DNA from: Paenochrobactrum pullorum
GTDB lineage: Bacteria > Pseudomonadota > Alphaproteobacteria > Rhizobiales > Rhizobiaceae
DNA: 64,000 bases
NCBI RefSeq assembly: GCF_041929845.1
Contig: NZ_JBHEEH010000001.1
Span: 620,001-684,000, forward strand
Reading direction: 5' to 3'
Part shown: positions 32,610 through 40,632 of the stretch, piece after piece
Position numbering within the stretch: the stretch's first letter is position 1
Layout of the letters: each line of letters begins with the position of its first letter
Translations under genes and position numbers: made by a program
The notes under the pieces: model-generated
The model's input: only the letters and a program-made list of their open reading frames with translations
What the model was told of the DNA's origin: nothing
Database searches by the model: none

Positions 32610-33158
32610 ATGACAATGCAAAAGCCGTTGGATCCTGCCGGACTGTTTGAATATCTGGATGAATTGGGTGTCAAACATACAACCATTACCCATCCGCCTT
32701 TGTTTACGGTGGCTGAATCGCAGGCATATCGGTTGGAATCAAATGGCGCACATACCAAAAACCTCTTTGTCAAAGACAAGAAAGGCAAAATCTTTCTACT
32801 GACAGTTGGTGACAACGCGGTTGTGGATTTGAAGCAAGTGCATCATCTGATCGGTGCGAGTGGTCGCGTGTCTTTTTGCAAAGCTGAACTCTTGATGGAG
32901 CTGTTAGGCGTCATTCCGGGTTCTGTGACTGTGCTGGGTGCGGTGAATGACCGTGACCTTCAGGTGCAGGTGGTGCTGGATGCGGTGTTGATGCAAAATG
33001 ATATTATCAATGCGCATCCGCTGATCAATGAAGCAACCACATCCATCAGCCGCGAGGATTTATTGGTGTTTCTGCGTGCAACCGGCCACGAGCCGCTGAT
33101 TGTGAAACTATCCGTGAATGAAGCTGATAGTGAAGCAAGCGTTGCACAAGAAGCATAA
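32610..33158 (+). CDS. Prolyl-tRNA deacylase-like editing protein (ProXp/YbaK family)
   Basis: A 182-aa free-standing editing domain homologous to the insertion domain of prolyl-tRNA synthetase. The INS-fold pattern is visible: HTTITHPPLFTVAESQAY at the start, HTKNLFVKDKKGKIFLL in the middle with the conserved K-N-L-F, and RVSFCKAELLMELLGVIPGSVTVLG. Proteins of this group (ProXp-ala) clear Ala-tRNA-Pro made in error by ProRS. Start at ATG 32610 (MTMQKPLDP); the adjacent TTG at 32607 and ATG at 32616 are alternatives. Followed closely by an ABM-domain gene. Confidence 0.85.
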   Translation: MTMQKPLDPAGLFEYLDELGVKHTTITHPPLFTVAESQAYRLESNGAHTKNLFVKDKKGKIFLLTVGDNAVVDLKQVHHLIGASGRVSFCKAELLMELLGVIPGSVTVLGAVNDRDLQVQVVLDAVLMQNDIINAHPLINEATTSISREDLLVFLRATGHEPLIVKLSVNEADSEASVAQEA

Positions 33159-33167
33159 GGGTGCATT

Positions 33168-33467
33168 ATGTTATTGATTGTTGGAACTGTCAGGCTGCCT
33201 GCGGAAAATTTAACCGCTGCACGCAACATTATGCAGGCGATGATTTTGGCAAGTCGCGCTGAAGATGGATGTCTTGGTTATTCTTATGCGGAAGATGTTT
33301 TGGAAGCGGGGCTTATCCATGTGAAAGAGCTTTGGCGCGATCAAGCGGCATTGGATCAGCATTTTGCGTCTCAACATATTGCAACATGGCGAAAAGCATG
33401 GCCGCAGCTTGGCATTCATGACCGCGACTTGACCGTTTATGACGTGGGCGCGGGGCGCAAGACCTGA
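33168..33467 (+). CDS. ABM-domain protein, putative quinol monooxygenase
   Basis: A 99-aa dimeric ferredoxin-like fold protein of the antibiotic-biosynthesis-monooxygenase superfamily (YgiN-like). Features: IVGTVRLPAENLTAARNIMQ, the SRAEDGCLGYSYAED block and LWRDQAALDQHFASQHIATW. Small family members oxidise quinols or other reactive metabolites without cofactor; substrate unknown. Starts 9 bp after the prolyl-tRNA deacylase gene, so probably co-transcribed. Confidence 0.75.
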   Translation: MLLIVGTVRLPAENLTAARNIMQAMILASRAEDGCLGYSYAEDVLEAGLIHVKELWRDQAALDQHFASQHIATWRKAWPQLGIHDRDLTVYDVGAGRKT

Positions 33468-33616
33468 ACACAATGATGTGCGCAGATTAAAGATTTGAAT
33501 AGGACGGGGGAGGCGCATTCTCTTGAAATTGCGTATAATATCCCCATCTGAGAATGATAGTTAAATACCGGTTTTTTTAAGATAACTGCCGGTAAAAATG
33601 CCAAAAGGGATGCGGG

Positions 33617-34576
33617 ATGAGCAATCAGGACAATCCATACGCCGTGAGCGGCAATCAAATGAACGCAAGTGTGAGTTTTGGTGCTGATAATACTTCGGCT
33701 TCCGGTGGTTTGATTAAAGACACTACCACTGCGGGTTTTCAGGCGGATGTTATCGCCGAATCCCGCAAGCAGCCTGTGCTGGTGGATTTCTGGGCGCCTT
33801 GGTGTGGCCCTTGCAAGCAACTGACACCCGTGATCGAAGCTGCTGTTAAAAAGGCAGCGGGTGCGGTCAAGCTGGTTAAAATGAATATTGATGATCATCC
33901 AAGCATTGCCGGTCAGTTAGGGGTTCAGTCCATCCCTGCGGTGATCGCGTTTGTTGATGGTCAGCCGGTCGATGGTTTTATGGGCGCGCAGCCTGAATCA
34001 AAAATTAACGAATTCATTGCGAAAATCAGTGGTCCAAGTGCGCAGGAAACTGCATTGGCGGAAGCTTTGGAAACGGCTGAAACTTTGCGTAGTGAGGGCG
34101 ATTTCGCCCAGAGCGCGCAAGTTTATTCGGCTATTTTGCAGCAGATGCCGGATAATCTGCCAGCGCTTGCCGGTCTTGCGACCTGCATGGTGGATGCAGG
34201 TGAACTCGACAAAGCACGCGAGATTTTAGAAGCTATTCCGGAAGATCAGAAGAGTGATCCGGCTGTCGAGAAAGTGGTCAAGCGTATCGAGCTGGCAGAG
34301 CAGGTGGCAACCCTTGGTGATCCGGAACAGTTGAAGGCACGTTTGATAGCTGATCCGAACGATCATCAGGCGCGCTTTGATCTGGCAAAAATCTATGATG
34401 CCCAAGGCTTGCGCGATGCGGCAGCCGATGAATTGCTGGCCATCATGAAAGCCGACCGCGAGTGGGAAGATGACGGTGCACGCAAGCAATTGGTGCAATT
34501 TTTCGAGCTTTGGGGCGTAATGGATAAAGCCACATTGGCCGCACGCCGCAAATTGTCGTCTTTATTGTTTAAATGA
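33617..34576 (+). CDS. Thioredoxin-TPR co-chaperone (CnoX/YbbN family)
   Basis: A 319-aa protein: a disordered N-terminal extension of about 35 aa, a thioredoxin domain with intact active site FWAPWCGPCKQLTPV, and a C-terminal TPR region (ALAEALETAETLRSEGDFAQ onwards, with repeated AxxxLAxxxxxAGxLDxAR units). E. coli CnoX has lost one active-site Cys, but this one keeps WCGPC, as other alphaproteobacterial members do. It protects proteins during bleach or oxidative stress and hands them to GroEL/DnaK. Leads a run with a LON-domain gene and a Trm112 gene. Confidence 0.9.
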   Translation: MSNQDNPYAVSGNQMNASVSFGADNTSASGGLIKDTTTAGFQADVIAESRKQPVLVDFWAPWCGPCKQLTPVIEAAVKKAAGAVKLVKMNIDDHPSIAGQLGVQSIPAVIAFVDGQPVDGFMGAQPESKINEFIAKISGPSAQETALAEALETAETLRSEGDFAQSAQVYSAILQQMPDNLPALAGLATCMVDAGELDKAREILEAIPEDQKSDPAVEKVVKRIELAEQVATLGDPEQLKARLIADPNDHQARFDLAKIYDAQGLRDAAADELLAIMKADREWEDDGARKQLVQFFELWGVMDKATLAARRKLSSLLFK

Positions 34577-34592
34577 GCAGGAGTTTTTGATT

Positions 34593-35285
34593 ATGCAGGC
34601 GGGAAATATCCATTACCGCAGTGGTGATGATCTACCGGAGACAGTGCCGGTATTTCCGCTTCAAGGTGCCTTATTATTGCCGGGCGGACAGGTTCCGCTC
34701 AATATATTTGAGCCACGTTATTTGACGATGGTGGATGAGGCGATGGCGTCAAACCGCATCATTGGCCTCATTCAACCTGATTTGGCCGAAAAGCCGGTTG
34801 ATCCGGGGCAGGAGCTTGATGAAAACTACCGGCCAAATTTAAGTATGATTGGTTGTTTGGGGCGTATTACCAGCTATGTGGAAAGCGGTGATGGTCGCTT
34901 ATTGATCACACTGCACGGCATTTGTCGTTTTCGCATGGTGGAAGAGCTTAACGTCAAAAAGCCGTATCGTATCTGCAAGATCGTACCTTTTCTAAATGAT
35001 CTCAGCGATCCGGCAGATGTCGACGATGTGGATCGTGAGGCATTGTTGGCGGCATTCCGTGCCTATTTGGAAGCCAATAATCTGGAAGCGGATTGGGAAG
35101 GTATTGCCCGTGCTGATAATGCGATGCTGGTTAATGCTTTGTCGATCATGTCACCTTTTGGTGCGGCAGAAAAACAAGCCTTGCTGGAAGCGCCTGATCT
35201 TAAAACACGTGCGGCAACATTGATTGCAATAACCGAAATGGTGCTGGCGCGTGAGCAGGATGATTTTGATAAACGTCTGCAATAG
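34593..35285 (+). CDS. LON peptidase substrate-binding-domain protein
   Basis: A 230-aa protein consisting of the Lon N-terminal (LAN/PUA-like) domain alone: LPETVPVFPLQGALLLPGGQ, PLNIFEPRYLTMVDEAM and the IGCLGRITSYVESGDGRLLI block. There are no ATPase or protease domains. It probably binds substrates or partners; the function is not defined. The start at ATG 34593 has GAGCAGGAG upstream. It sits 16 bp after cnoX and 40 bp before the Trm112 gene, an order common in Rhizobiales. Confidence 0.85.
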   Translation: MQAGNIHYRSGDDLPETVPVFPLQGALLLPGGQVPLNIFEPRYLTMVDEAMASNRIIGLIQPDLAEKPVDPGQELDENYRPNLSMIGCLGRITSYVESGDGRLLITLHGICRFRMVEELNVKKPYRICKIVPFLNDLSDPADVDDVDREALLAAFRAYLEANNLEADWEGIARADNAMLVNALSIMSPFGAAEKQALLEAPDLKTRAATLIAITEMVLAREQDDFDKRLQ

Positions 35286-35325
35286 GCAAGATTAAATTAG
35301 TTATTCCTAAACAATGGGGTTGATC

Positions 35326-35517
35326 ATGGAAAAAGCGCAAAGTCAGGGGGAAGTAGACATCAGCTTGCTGGAGCTGTTGGTGTGCCCTTTAACCAAAACG
35401 GCTTTGCGTTTTGACCGTGAAAACAATGAATTGATCTCGCAAAAAGCCAAATTAGCTTATCCGGTGCGCGATGGTGTGCCGATTATGCTGCCTTCTGAGG
35501 CGCGCATTATTGAATAA
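35326..35517 (+). CDS. Trm112 family protein
   Basis: A 63-aa zinc-ribbon-like protein (YcaR/Trm112 family): LLELLVCPLTKTALRFD at the start and KLAYPVRDGVPIMLPSEAR at the end. It has only one Cys, as many alphaproteobacterial members do. Eukaryotic Trm112 activates several methyltransferases; in bacteria the role is uncertain. The start at ATG 35326 has GGGG 6 bp upstream; ATG 35314 would add four residues. Confidence 0.85.
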   Translation: MEKAQSQGEVDISLLELLVCPLTKTALRFDRENNELISQKAKLAYPVRDGVPIMLPSEARIIE

Positions 35518-35642
35518 TTAGTCAATAGTGTTGTTTTTATGGTGCGGCCACTTCATCAGAGTACAGATTGTGTTGCCTGTTTGCTCAACGCTCTTTATAA
35601 CGCTTGAGAGTTAATATCTGCTGCAAATGAAGGCTTGGCATT

Positions 35643-36755
35643 ATGGCATCTAGAAAACTTCTTCTCCTGCCCGGTGACGGCATTGGCCCTGAGGCAATGG
35701 CGGAAGTCCGTAAGATTATTGAGTTCCTCAATTCTGATTTGAAACTTGGCTTTGAAACCGAAGAAGGTCTCGTAGGCGGTTGTGCTTATGATGCCCACGG
35801 TCAGGCTCTTTCGGATGCAGATCTGGAAAAAGCGCTGGCAGCTGATGCTGTGCTTTTTGGTGCCGTTGGCGGCCCGAAATGGGATGATGTTGCTTATGAA
35901 GTGCGCCCTGAAGCGGGGCTGTTGCGTCTGCGTAAGGAAATGGAACTTTACGCAAACCTGCGTCCGGCCATTTGCTACCCGGCACTTGCCCATTCATCAT
36001 CGCTAAAACCTGAAGTGATCGAAGGTCTCGACATTCTGATCATGCGTGAGCTGACAGGTGGTGTTTATTTCGGTGAGCCGAAAGAAATCATTGATCTGGG
36101 CAATGGCCAAAAGCGCGGTATCGATACGCAGGTTTACGACACCTACGAAATCGAACGCATTGCCGATATTGCTTTCGAACTGGCGCGCACCCGCCGCGGT
36201 AAAGTCACTTCGATGGAAAAGCGCAACGTGATGAAGTCCGGCGTTCTTTGGAATCAGGTCGTCACCGCACGCCACAAAGAAAAGCACGCAGACATCCAGC
36301 TTGAGCATATGCTGGCCGATGCTGGTGGTATGCAGCTCGTTCGCTGGCCGAAGCAGTTTGACGTCATCCTCACCGATAACCTGTTTGGTGATATGCTGTC
36401 GGATGTGGCCGCCATGCTGACCGGTTCGCTTGGCATGTTGCCATCCGCGTCCCTTGGTGCAACTGATCCTAAGACCGGTAGCCGCAAGGCGCTTTATGAG
36501 CCGGTACATGGTTCGGCCCCGGATATTGCAGGTCAGGGCATTGCTAACCCGATCGCGATGATCGCCTCACTTGCAATGTGCTTGCGCTATTCCTTCGGCC
36601 TGATTGCTGAAGCTGATCGTCTGGAAGCTGCTATTTCCGGCGTTCTCGATGATGGTATTCGCACCGGTGACATCTGGTCGGAAGGCAATAAAAAAGTTGG
36701 CACTGCCGAAATGGGCGATGCGATTTTGGCAAAGTTCAAAGCGCTGTCAGCTTGA
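35643..36755 (+). CDS. leuB: 3-isopropylmalate dehydrogenase
   Basis: A 370-aa NAD-dependent enzyme of leucine synthesis that oxidatively decarboxylates 3-isopropylmalate. It shows KLLLLPGDGIGPEAMAEVRK, LRLRKEMELYANLRPA (substrate arginines), MRELTGGVYFGEP, and the metal/NAD segment VILTDNLFGDMLSDVAAM with EPVHGSAPDIAGQGIANP. Length is normal for a proteobacterial LeuB. Cytoplasmic dimer. It ends at a terminator, so asd downstream has its own promoter and leader. Confidence 0.95.
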   Translation: MASRKLLLLPGDGIGPEAMAEVRKIIEFLNSDLKLGFETEEGLVGGCAYDAHGQALSDADLEKALAADAVLFGAVGGPKWDDVAYEVRPEAGLLRLRKEMELYANLRPAICYPALAHSSSLKPEVIEGLDILIMRELTGGVYFGEPKEIIDLGNGQKRGIDTQVYDTYEIERIADIAFELARTRRGKVTSMEKRNVMKSGVLWNQVVTARHKEKHADIQLEHMLADAGGMQLVRWPKQFDVILTDNLFGDMLSDVAAMLTGSLGMLPSASLGATDPKTGSRKALYEPVHGSAPDIAGQGIANPIAMIASLAMCLRYSFGLIAEADRLEAAISGVLDDGIRTGDIWSEGNKKVGTAEMGDAILAKFKALSA

Positions 36756-36782
36756 TTTTGACTGCTATATTTTGACTGAGAA

Positions 36783-36812
36783 TGCCGCCGGTTCATCTGG
36801 CGGCGTTTTTTT
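36783..36812 (+). terminator. Terminator after leuB
   Basis: GCCGCC-GGTTCATCT-GGCGGC stem followed by seven T, 28 bp after the leuB stop. Confidence 0.85.
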
Positions 36813-36856
36813 ATGCCTTTGTTTCAGAAATTTTGATCTGCGCTGAGTTCGGCCAA

Positions 36857-36885
36857 TTGACTCTTGCGTGAAACAGCTTAAAAGC
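36857..36885 (+). promoter_or_regulatory. Candidate promoter of the leader ORF and asd
   Basis: TTGACT, 17 bp, TAAAAG (36880-36885). It starts the transcript just before the AAGGAG site of the leader ORF. Confidence 0.4.
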
Positions 36886-36908
36886 GCATGTGGACAAGGA
36901 GAACTCGC

Positions 36909-37040
36909 GTGATACGGGTTGATGCAACATTATCAGTTTCGATGAAAACTGCCGGTGATTTCGCTGGCAATGTCTGCATGTCTTCTACCTCTATAAAACC
37001 TATGGCTACCGTGTTGAAAACGACCATTAAAACGGTCTGA
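36909..37040 (+). CDS. Putative 43-aa leader peptide upstream of asd, Thr/Lys/Met-rich
   Basis: A short open frame beginning with GTG, with a strong AAGGAG (36896-36901) seven bases upstream and a candidate promoter before that. The 43-residue product has no membrane segment or known domain. It holds seven Thr, five Met and five Lys, and its last 12 residues are MATVLKTTIKTV (four Thr, two Lys, one Ile, one Met). These are the end products of the aspartate pathway controlled by Asd. The 106 bases between its stop and asd contain competing helices: CCCGG/CCGGG (37065-37081), GATTTCC/GGAAAATC (37088-37113) and, as an alternative, CCCTCTCC (37059-37066) with GGAGAGGG (37126-37133). This suggests attenuation, but expression is not shown. 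Confidence 0.45.
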   Translation: MIRVDATLSVSMKTAGDFAGNVCMSSTSIKPMATVLKTTIKTV

Positions 37041-37146
37041 TTTCCCTTGGCCTGCTCGCCCTCTCCCGGGTCTGGTCCGGGGGCAGAGATTTCCGCGTGA
37101 AGTGTGGAAAATCTGGTCTGGAAGCGGAGAGGGACAGGAGATAATA

Positions 37147-38181
37147 ATGGGATTTAAAGTTGCAGTTGTTGGCGCTACAGGCAATGTCGGGCGCGAAATG
37201 CTCAATATTCTTGAAGAACGCGGCTTTCCGGCAGATGAAGTGGTTGCACTTGCATCACGCCGCAGTGTAGGTAGTGAAGTTGCTTATGGCGACCGTACCC
37301 TCAAAGCCAAAGCGCTGGATGATTATGATTTCTCCGACACTGATATCTGCCTGATGTCGGCTGGCGGCAATGTTTCCAAGGAATGGTCACCTAAGATTGG
37401 CGCACAGGGTTGCGTTGTCATCGATAATTCCTCCGCATTCCGCTATGACAGCAATGTGCCGCTTATTGTGCCGGAAGTGAACCCTGATGCTGTCGAGGGC
37501 TTTAAAAAGCGCAATATCATTGCCAATCCAAACTGCTCGACTGCGCAGCTTGTACTGGTTTTGAAACCGCTTCATGATGCAGCAACCATCAAGCGTGTTG
37601 TTGTTGCCACTTATCAGTCCGTTTCTGGTGCTGGTAAAGAGGGCATGGATGAGTTGTTCACCCAGTCACGTGCTGTTTTTGTCGCTGATCCTGTCACCAA
37701 CAAAACTTTCACCAAGCGCATTGCCTTTAACGTCATTCCGCACATCGACGAATTTATGGAAGACGGTTACACGAAGGAAGAGTGGAAGGTTACCGCAGAA
37801 ACCAAGAAGATGATTGATCCGAAGATCAAGCTTACAGCAACTGCTGTGCGCGTTCCGGTTTTCATCGGTCACTCGGAAGCGGTGAATATCGAGTTTGAAA
37901 ACGAACTTTCCGCTGAACAAGCCACCGAAATTCTGCGTAATGCGCCAGGCGTTCAGGTGATCGACAAGCGTGAAGCTGGCGGCTACATCACCCCTTATGA
38001 AGCAGCCGGCGAAGATGCAACTTTTGTCAGCCGTATCCGTGAAGACATCACTGTTGAAAACGGTTTGTCCTTGTGGGTTGTGTCCGACAACTTGCGCAAA
38101 GGTGCCGCGCTCAACACTGTGCAGATTGCAGAACTTCTGATTGCCCGTGATCTGATCACACCAAAGGCGCATAAGGCTTAA
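37147..38181 (+). CDS. asd: Aspartate-semialdehyde dehydrogenase
   Basis: A 344-aa NADP-dependent enzyme reducing aspartyl phosphate to aspartate semialdehyde, the branch point to lysine/diaminopimelate, threonine and methionine. KVAVVGATGNVGREML binds NADP, IIANPNCSTAQLV holds the catalytic Cys, and RVPVFIGHSEAVNIEFE holds the active-site His. I start at ATG 37147 (MGFKVAVVG), with AGGAG 6 bp upstream; an upstream extension to 37102 would read through the leader helices. Its long 5' leader carries a candidate leader peptide. Confidence 0.95.
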   Translation: MGFKVAVVGATGNVGREMLNILEERGFPADEVVALASRRSVGSEVAYGDRTLKAKALDDYDFSDTDICLMSAGGNVSKEWSPKIGAQGCVVIDNSSAFRYDSNVPLIVPEVNPDAVEGFKKRNIIANPNCSTAQLVLVLKPLHDAATIKRVVVATYQSVSGAGKEGMDELFTQSRAVFVADPVTNKTFTKRIAFNVIPHIDEFMEDGYTKEEWKVTAETKKMIDPKIKLTATAVRVPVFIGHSEAVNIEFENELSAEQATEILRNAPGVQVIDKREAGGYITPYEAAGEDATFVSRIREDITVENGLSLWVVSDNLRKGAALNTVQIAELLIARDLITPKAHKA

Positions 38182-38204
38182 TCTTAAGCTTGTCGCTATC
38201 TATT

Positions 38205-38241
38205 AAAAATGCCGCTTGATGACAATCAGGCGGCATTTTTT
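38205..38241. terminator. Bidirectional terminator between asd and the zincin gene
   Basis: AAAAATGCCGC and GCGGCATTTTTT form a stem, with TTGAT/ATCAG pairing inside, between convergent genes. Confidence 0.85.
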
Positions 38242-38662
38242 AGTTTGCTTCTTCCAGCGACATCATTGAATCATCATCAAGGCCAAAGTGGTGGCCGATC
38301 TCATGAATGAGCACATGGGTGATGATTTCATGCAGTGTTTCATCATGCTCGCACCAATAATCGAGAATGGCGCGGCGAAACAGGGTCATGCGGTTGGGAC
38401 GCTGATTGTCTGTTTGCAAGGTAAAGCGTTCTCCCAAACCCTCTCCTTCAAAAAGACCGAGCAGATCAAAAGGTGTATCAAGACCTAAATCTTCAATGAT
38501 TGAATCGTCGGGAAAATCAGCGACATGGATGGTCATGTCCGGGCACAGCTCACGAAATTCTTGTGGCAGATGCGCATATGCTTGAAACGTCAGTGATTCG
38601 ATTTCAGTCAGATTGGGCGCCAGTCTCGACGCCCATATTCCGGTTTGGTCAGATTGGGGCAT
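38240..38662 (-). CDS. Metallopeptidase family protein (minimal zincin)
   Basis: A 140-aa protein with the extended zinc-protease motif HEIGHHFGLDDD (HExxHxxGxxD), so three zinc ligands and the catalytic Glu are intact. The rest is short (FDLLGLFEGEGLGER, MTLFRRAILDYWCE), typical of the DUF1025-like minimal gluzincin/metzincin group of bacteria. No signal peptide. The biological substrate is unknown. It lies between asd (convergent) and leuD (same strand). Confidence 0.85.
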   Translation of the reverse strand: MPQSDQTGIWASRLAPNLTEIESLTFQAYAHLPQEFRELCPDMTIHVADFPDDSIIEDLGLDTPFDLLGLFEGEGLGERFTLQTDNQRPNRMTLFRRAILDYWCEHDETLHEIITHVLIHEIGHHFGLDDDSMMSLEEAN

Positions 38663-38689
38663 AGTGTCAATCAGCCCCGCAGCAGTTTT

Positions 38690-39295
38690 TCAGGCCCACG
38701 GACGCAGCTCTGCATTCTTGGTTTCAAAAGTGTCGATGCTTGTTGCTTTTTCCATAGTAAGGCCGATATCGTCCAGACCATTGAGCAGGCAATGACGTTT
38801 GAAATCATCCAGTTCAAAGTGAATCGTGCCGCCGTCAGGACCTGAAATAGTTTTATCTTCCAGATTGATCGTTAACGTGGCGTTGGAGCCGCGTGATGCA
38901 TCATCCATCAGCATTTCCAGCTGTTCCGGTGTCACTTTGATTGGCAAAATGCCGTTTTTGAAGCAGTTATTGTAGAAAATATCTGCAAAAGAGGTGGAGA
39001 TGACGCATTTGATGCCGAAATCGAGCAGAGCCCAAGGAGCATGTTCACGCGATGAACCGCAGCCGAAATTATCACCTGCCACCAAAATCTGGGCATTGCG
39101 ATAGCTTGGTTTGTTGAGGACAAAATCAGGGTTTTCACTGCCGTCTTCATTAAAGCGCATTTCGGCAAAAAGACCCTTGCTCAGACCAGTGCGTTTGATT
39201 GTCTTCAGGTAATCCTTCGGAATAATCATGTCCGTGTCGATGTTGATAATCGGCAGTGGAGCTGCGACGCCGGTGAGCTTGGTAAATTTATCCAT
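38690..39295 (-). CDS. leuD: 3-isopropylmalate dehydratase small subunit
   Basis: A 201-aa subunit of the LeuCD isomerase, forming the swivel domain of this aconitase-like enzyme. MDKFTKLTGVAAPLPIINID at the start and ILVAGDNFGCGSSREHAPWA in the middle (the GSSREHA substrate loop) are diagnostic, and the length is normal. I chose ATG 39295, 8 bp after ACAGG; ATG 39301 is also possible. leuC is not in the window. Divergent from the CitE-like gene. Confidence 0.95.
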   Translation of the reverse strand: MDKFTKLTGVAAPLPIINIDTDMIIPKDYLKTIKRTGLSKGLFAEMRFNEDGSENPDFVLNKPSYRNAQILVAGDNFGCGSSREHAPWALLDFGIKCVISTSFADIFYNNCFKNGILPIKVTPEQLEMLMDDASRGSNATLTINLEDKTISGPDGGTIHFELDDFKRHCLLNGLDDIGLTMEKATSIDTFETKNAELRPWA

Positions 39296-39443
39296 GGCCA
39301 TAACCTGTCGGTTGGTAATTTCATTGTTGAAAGAGGGTTTACACCAGCTATTCACAGAGTCAACTTGTGCAAGCTTAAGATGAGCAATCTGACGCAGTCA
39401 CAAGACGAATTTTAATGGGTTTTATAGAGGGGCACAAACACTA

Positions 39444-40307
39444 ATGAAAAACATCACGCGGCCGCGCCGTTCGGTTTTGTTTGTTCCGGCTGCCAATGCG
39501 CGCGCACTGGAAAAATCGCTTGAGCTTGGTGCTGATGCGATCATCTATGATCTGGAAGATTCTGTTGCCGATGAGGTGAAAGTGGCATCGCGTGGAAAGC
39601 TGGCAGCGCATTTGAAATCACATAGCACTGTGCCTTTCGAGCGTATTGTACGCATTAATGCTCTTGATGGGGCGTATGGCGATGATGATGTAAAAATGGC
39701 GGCAGAGCAACAAGTTGATGGGGTGCTGGTGCCGAAAGTTGAGCGCCCGCAAGATGTGATCGATGTGGCGCGAAAACTGGATAAAGCAGATGCGCCGGAA
39801 AGCTGCCGCATCTGGGCGATGATCGAAACACCGCGCGGTATTCTCAATGCCGATGAAATTGCACAATTGGGCAGTCGTTCCTCTGCCCGTTTGCGTGCTT
39901 TTGTGGTGGGGCCCAATGATATTGCGCGCGAAAGTGGTATCCGCACCTTGCCTGGCCGCCCTTATCTGGTGCCGTGGCTGATGCAGATTATTTTGGCCGC
40001 CAAGGCGGGTGGTTTGGAAGTGCTCGACGGTGTCTATAATGATTTTAAAGACATGGATGGTTTTGAAGCCGAATGCGTGCAGGGCGCATCGATGGGCTTT
40101 GACGGCAAGACACTGATCCATCCGTCACAAATTGCCGGTGCCAATCGTGGTTTTTCTCCAAGCGAAGATGAAATAGCGCATGCAAAAGCAGTGGTGGAAC
40201 TCTTCACGCGGCCAGAAAATATCAGTAAAGGCGTGGTGTCATTAAATGGTCAGATGATCGAGCGTTTGCATTTGCAAATGGCGGAACGGGTTTTGGCAAA
40301 GATTTGA
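39444..40307 (+). CDS. CoA ester lyase of the CitE / malyl-CoA lyase family
   Basis: A 287-aa TIM-barrel enzyme. RRSVLFVPAANARALEKSLE, GADAIIYDLEDSVADEVK (metal Glu/Asp), VDGVLVPKVERPQDV, IWAMIETPRGILNADEIA and MGFDGKTLIHPSQI are the HpcH/HpaI-CitE signature. Members cleave malyl-CoA, citramalyl-CoA or citryl-CoA, or hydrolyse malyl-CoA. No citrate-lyase alpha or gamma genes are nearby, so true citrate lyase is unlikely; a (citra)malyl-CoA lyase role is more likely. Divergent from leuD. Confidence 0.85.
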   Translation: MKNITRPRRSVLFVPAANARALEKSLELGADAIIYDLEDSVADEVKVASRGKLAAHLKSHSTVPFERIVRINALDGAYGDDDVKMAAEQQVDGVLVPKVERPQDVIDVARKLDKADAPESCRIWAMIETPRGILNADEIAQLGSRSSARLRAFVVGPNDIARESGIRTLPGRPYLVPWLMQIILAAKAGGLEVLDGVYNDFKDMDGFEAECVQGASMGFDGKTLIHPSQIAGANRGFSPSEDEIAHAKAVVELFTRPENISKGVVSLNGQMIERLHLQMAERVLAKI

Positions 40308-40389
40308 AATCTTTATTTAAAAACAGATGCAATCGCTTAAGCTCGGCATAAGATTTGCACTTTATGGCGGTTTTTGAAGGAGAAATAAT

Positions 40390-40596
40390 ATGAAGCTTTA
40401 TCGTTTTATCACAGGTCCTGATGATTCAGCATTTTGTCATCGGGTAACGGCCGCTTTGAACAAGGGCTGGGAACTTGCAGGTTCGCCAACCTATGCGTTT
40501 AATGCTGCCACTGGTGTGCTGCATTGCGGCCAACCGGTAACCAAGGAAGTTGAAGGTGTTGAATATACGCCCGACATTAAGCTTGGCGAATATTGA
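40390..40596 (+). CDS. DUF1737 domain protein
   Basis: A 68-aa protein of a small uncharacterised family: MKLYRFITGPDDSAFCHRV, ALNKGWELAGSPTYAFN and GEY at the end. The single domain fills the whole length. An AAGGAG ribosome site lies 7 bp before the ATG, and a strong terminator follows, so it is a short independent unit. No function is known to me. Confidence 0.85.
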   Translation: MKLYRFITGPDDSAFCHRVTAALNKGWELAGSPTYAFNAATGVLHCGQPVTKEVEGVEYTPDIKLGEY

Positions 40597-40601
40597 TTAA
40601 T

Positions 40602-40632
40602 AAAAAGGCCGGTCAGTGACCGGCCTTTTTTA
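40602..40632. terminator. Bidirectional terminator between the DUF1737 gene and the M3 peptidase
   Basis: AAAAAGGCCGGTCA and TGACCGGCCTTTTT form a near-continuous palindrome; third occurrence of the AAAGGCCGGT-core terminator in the window. Confidence 0.9.
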
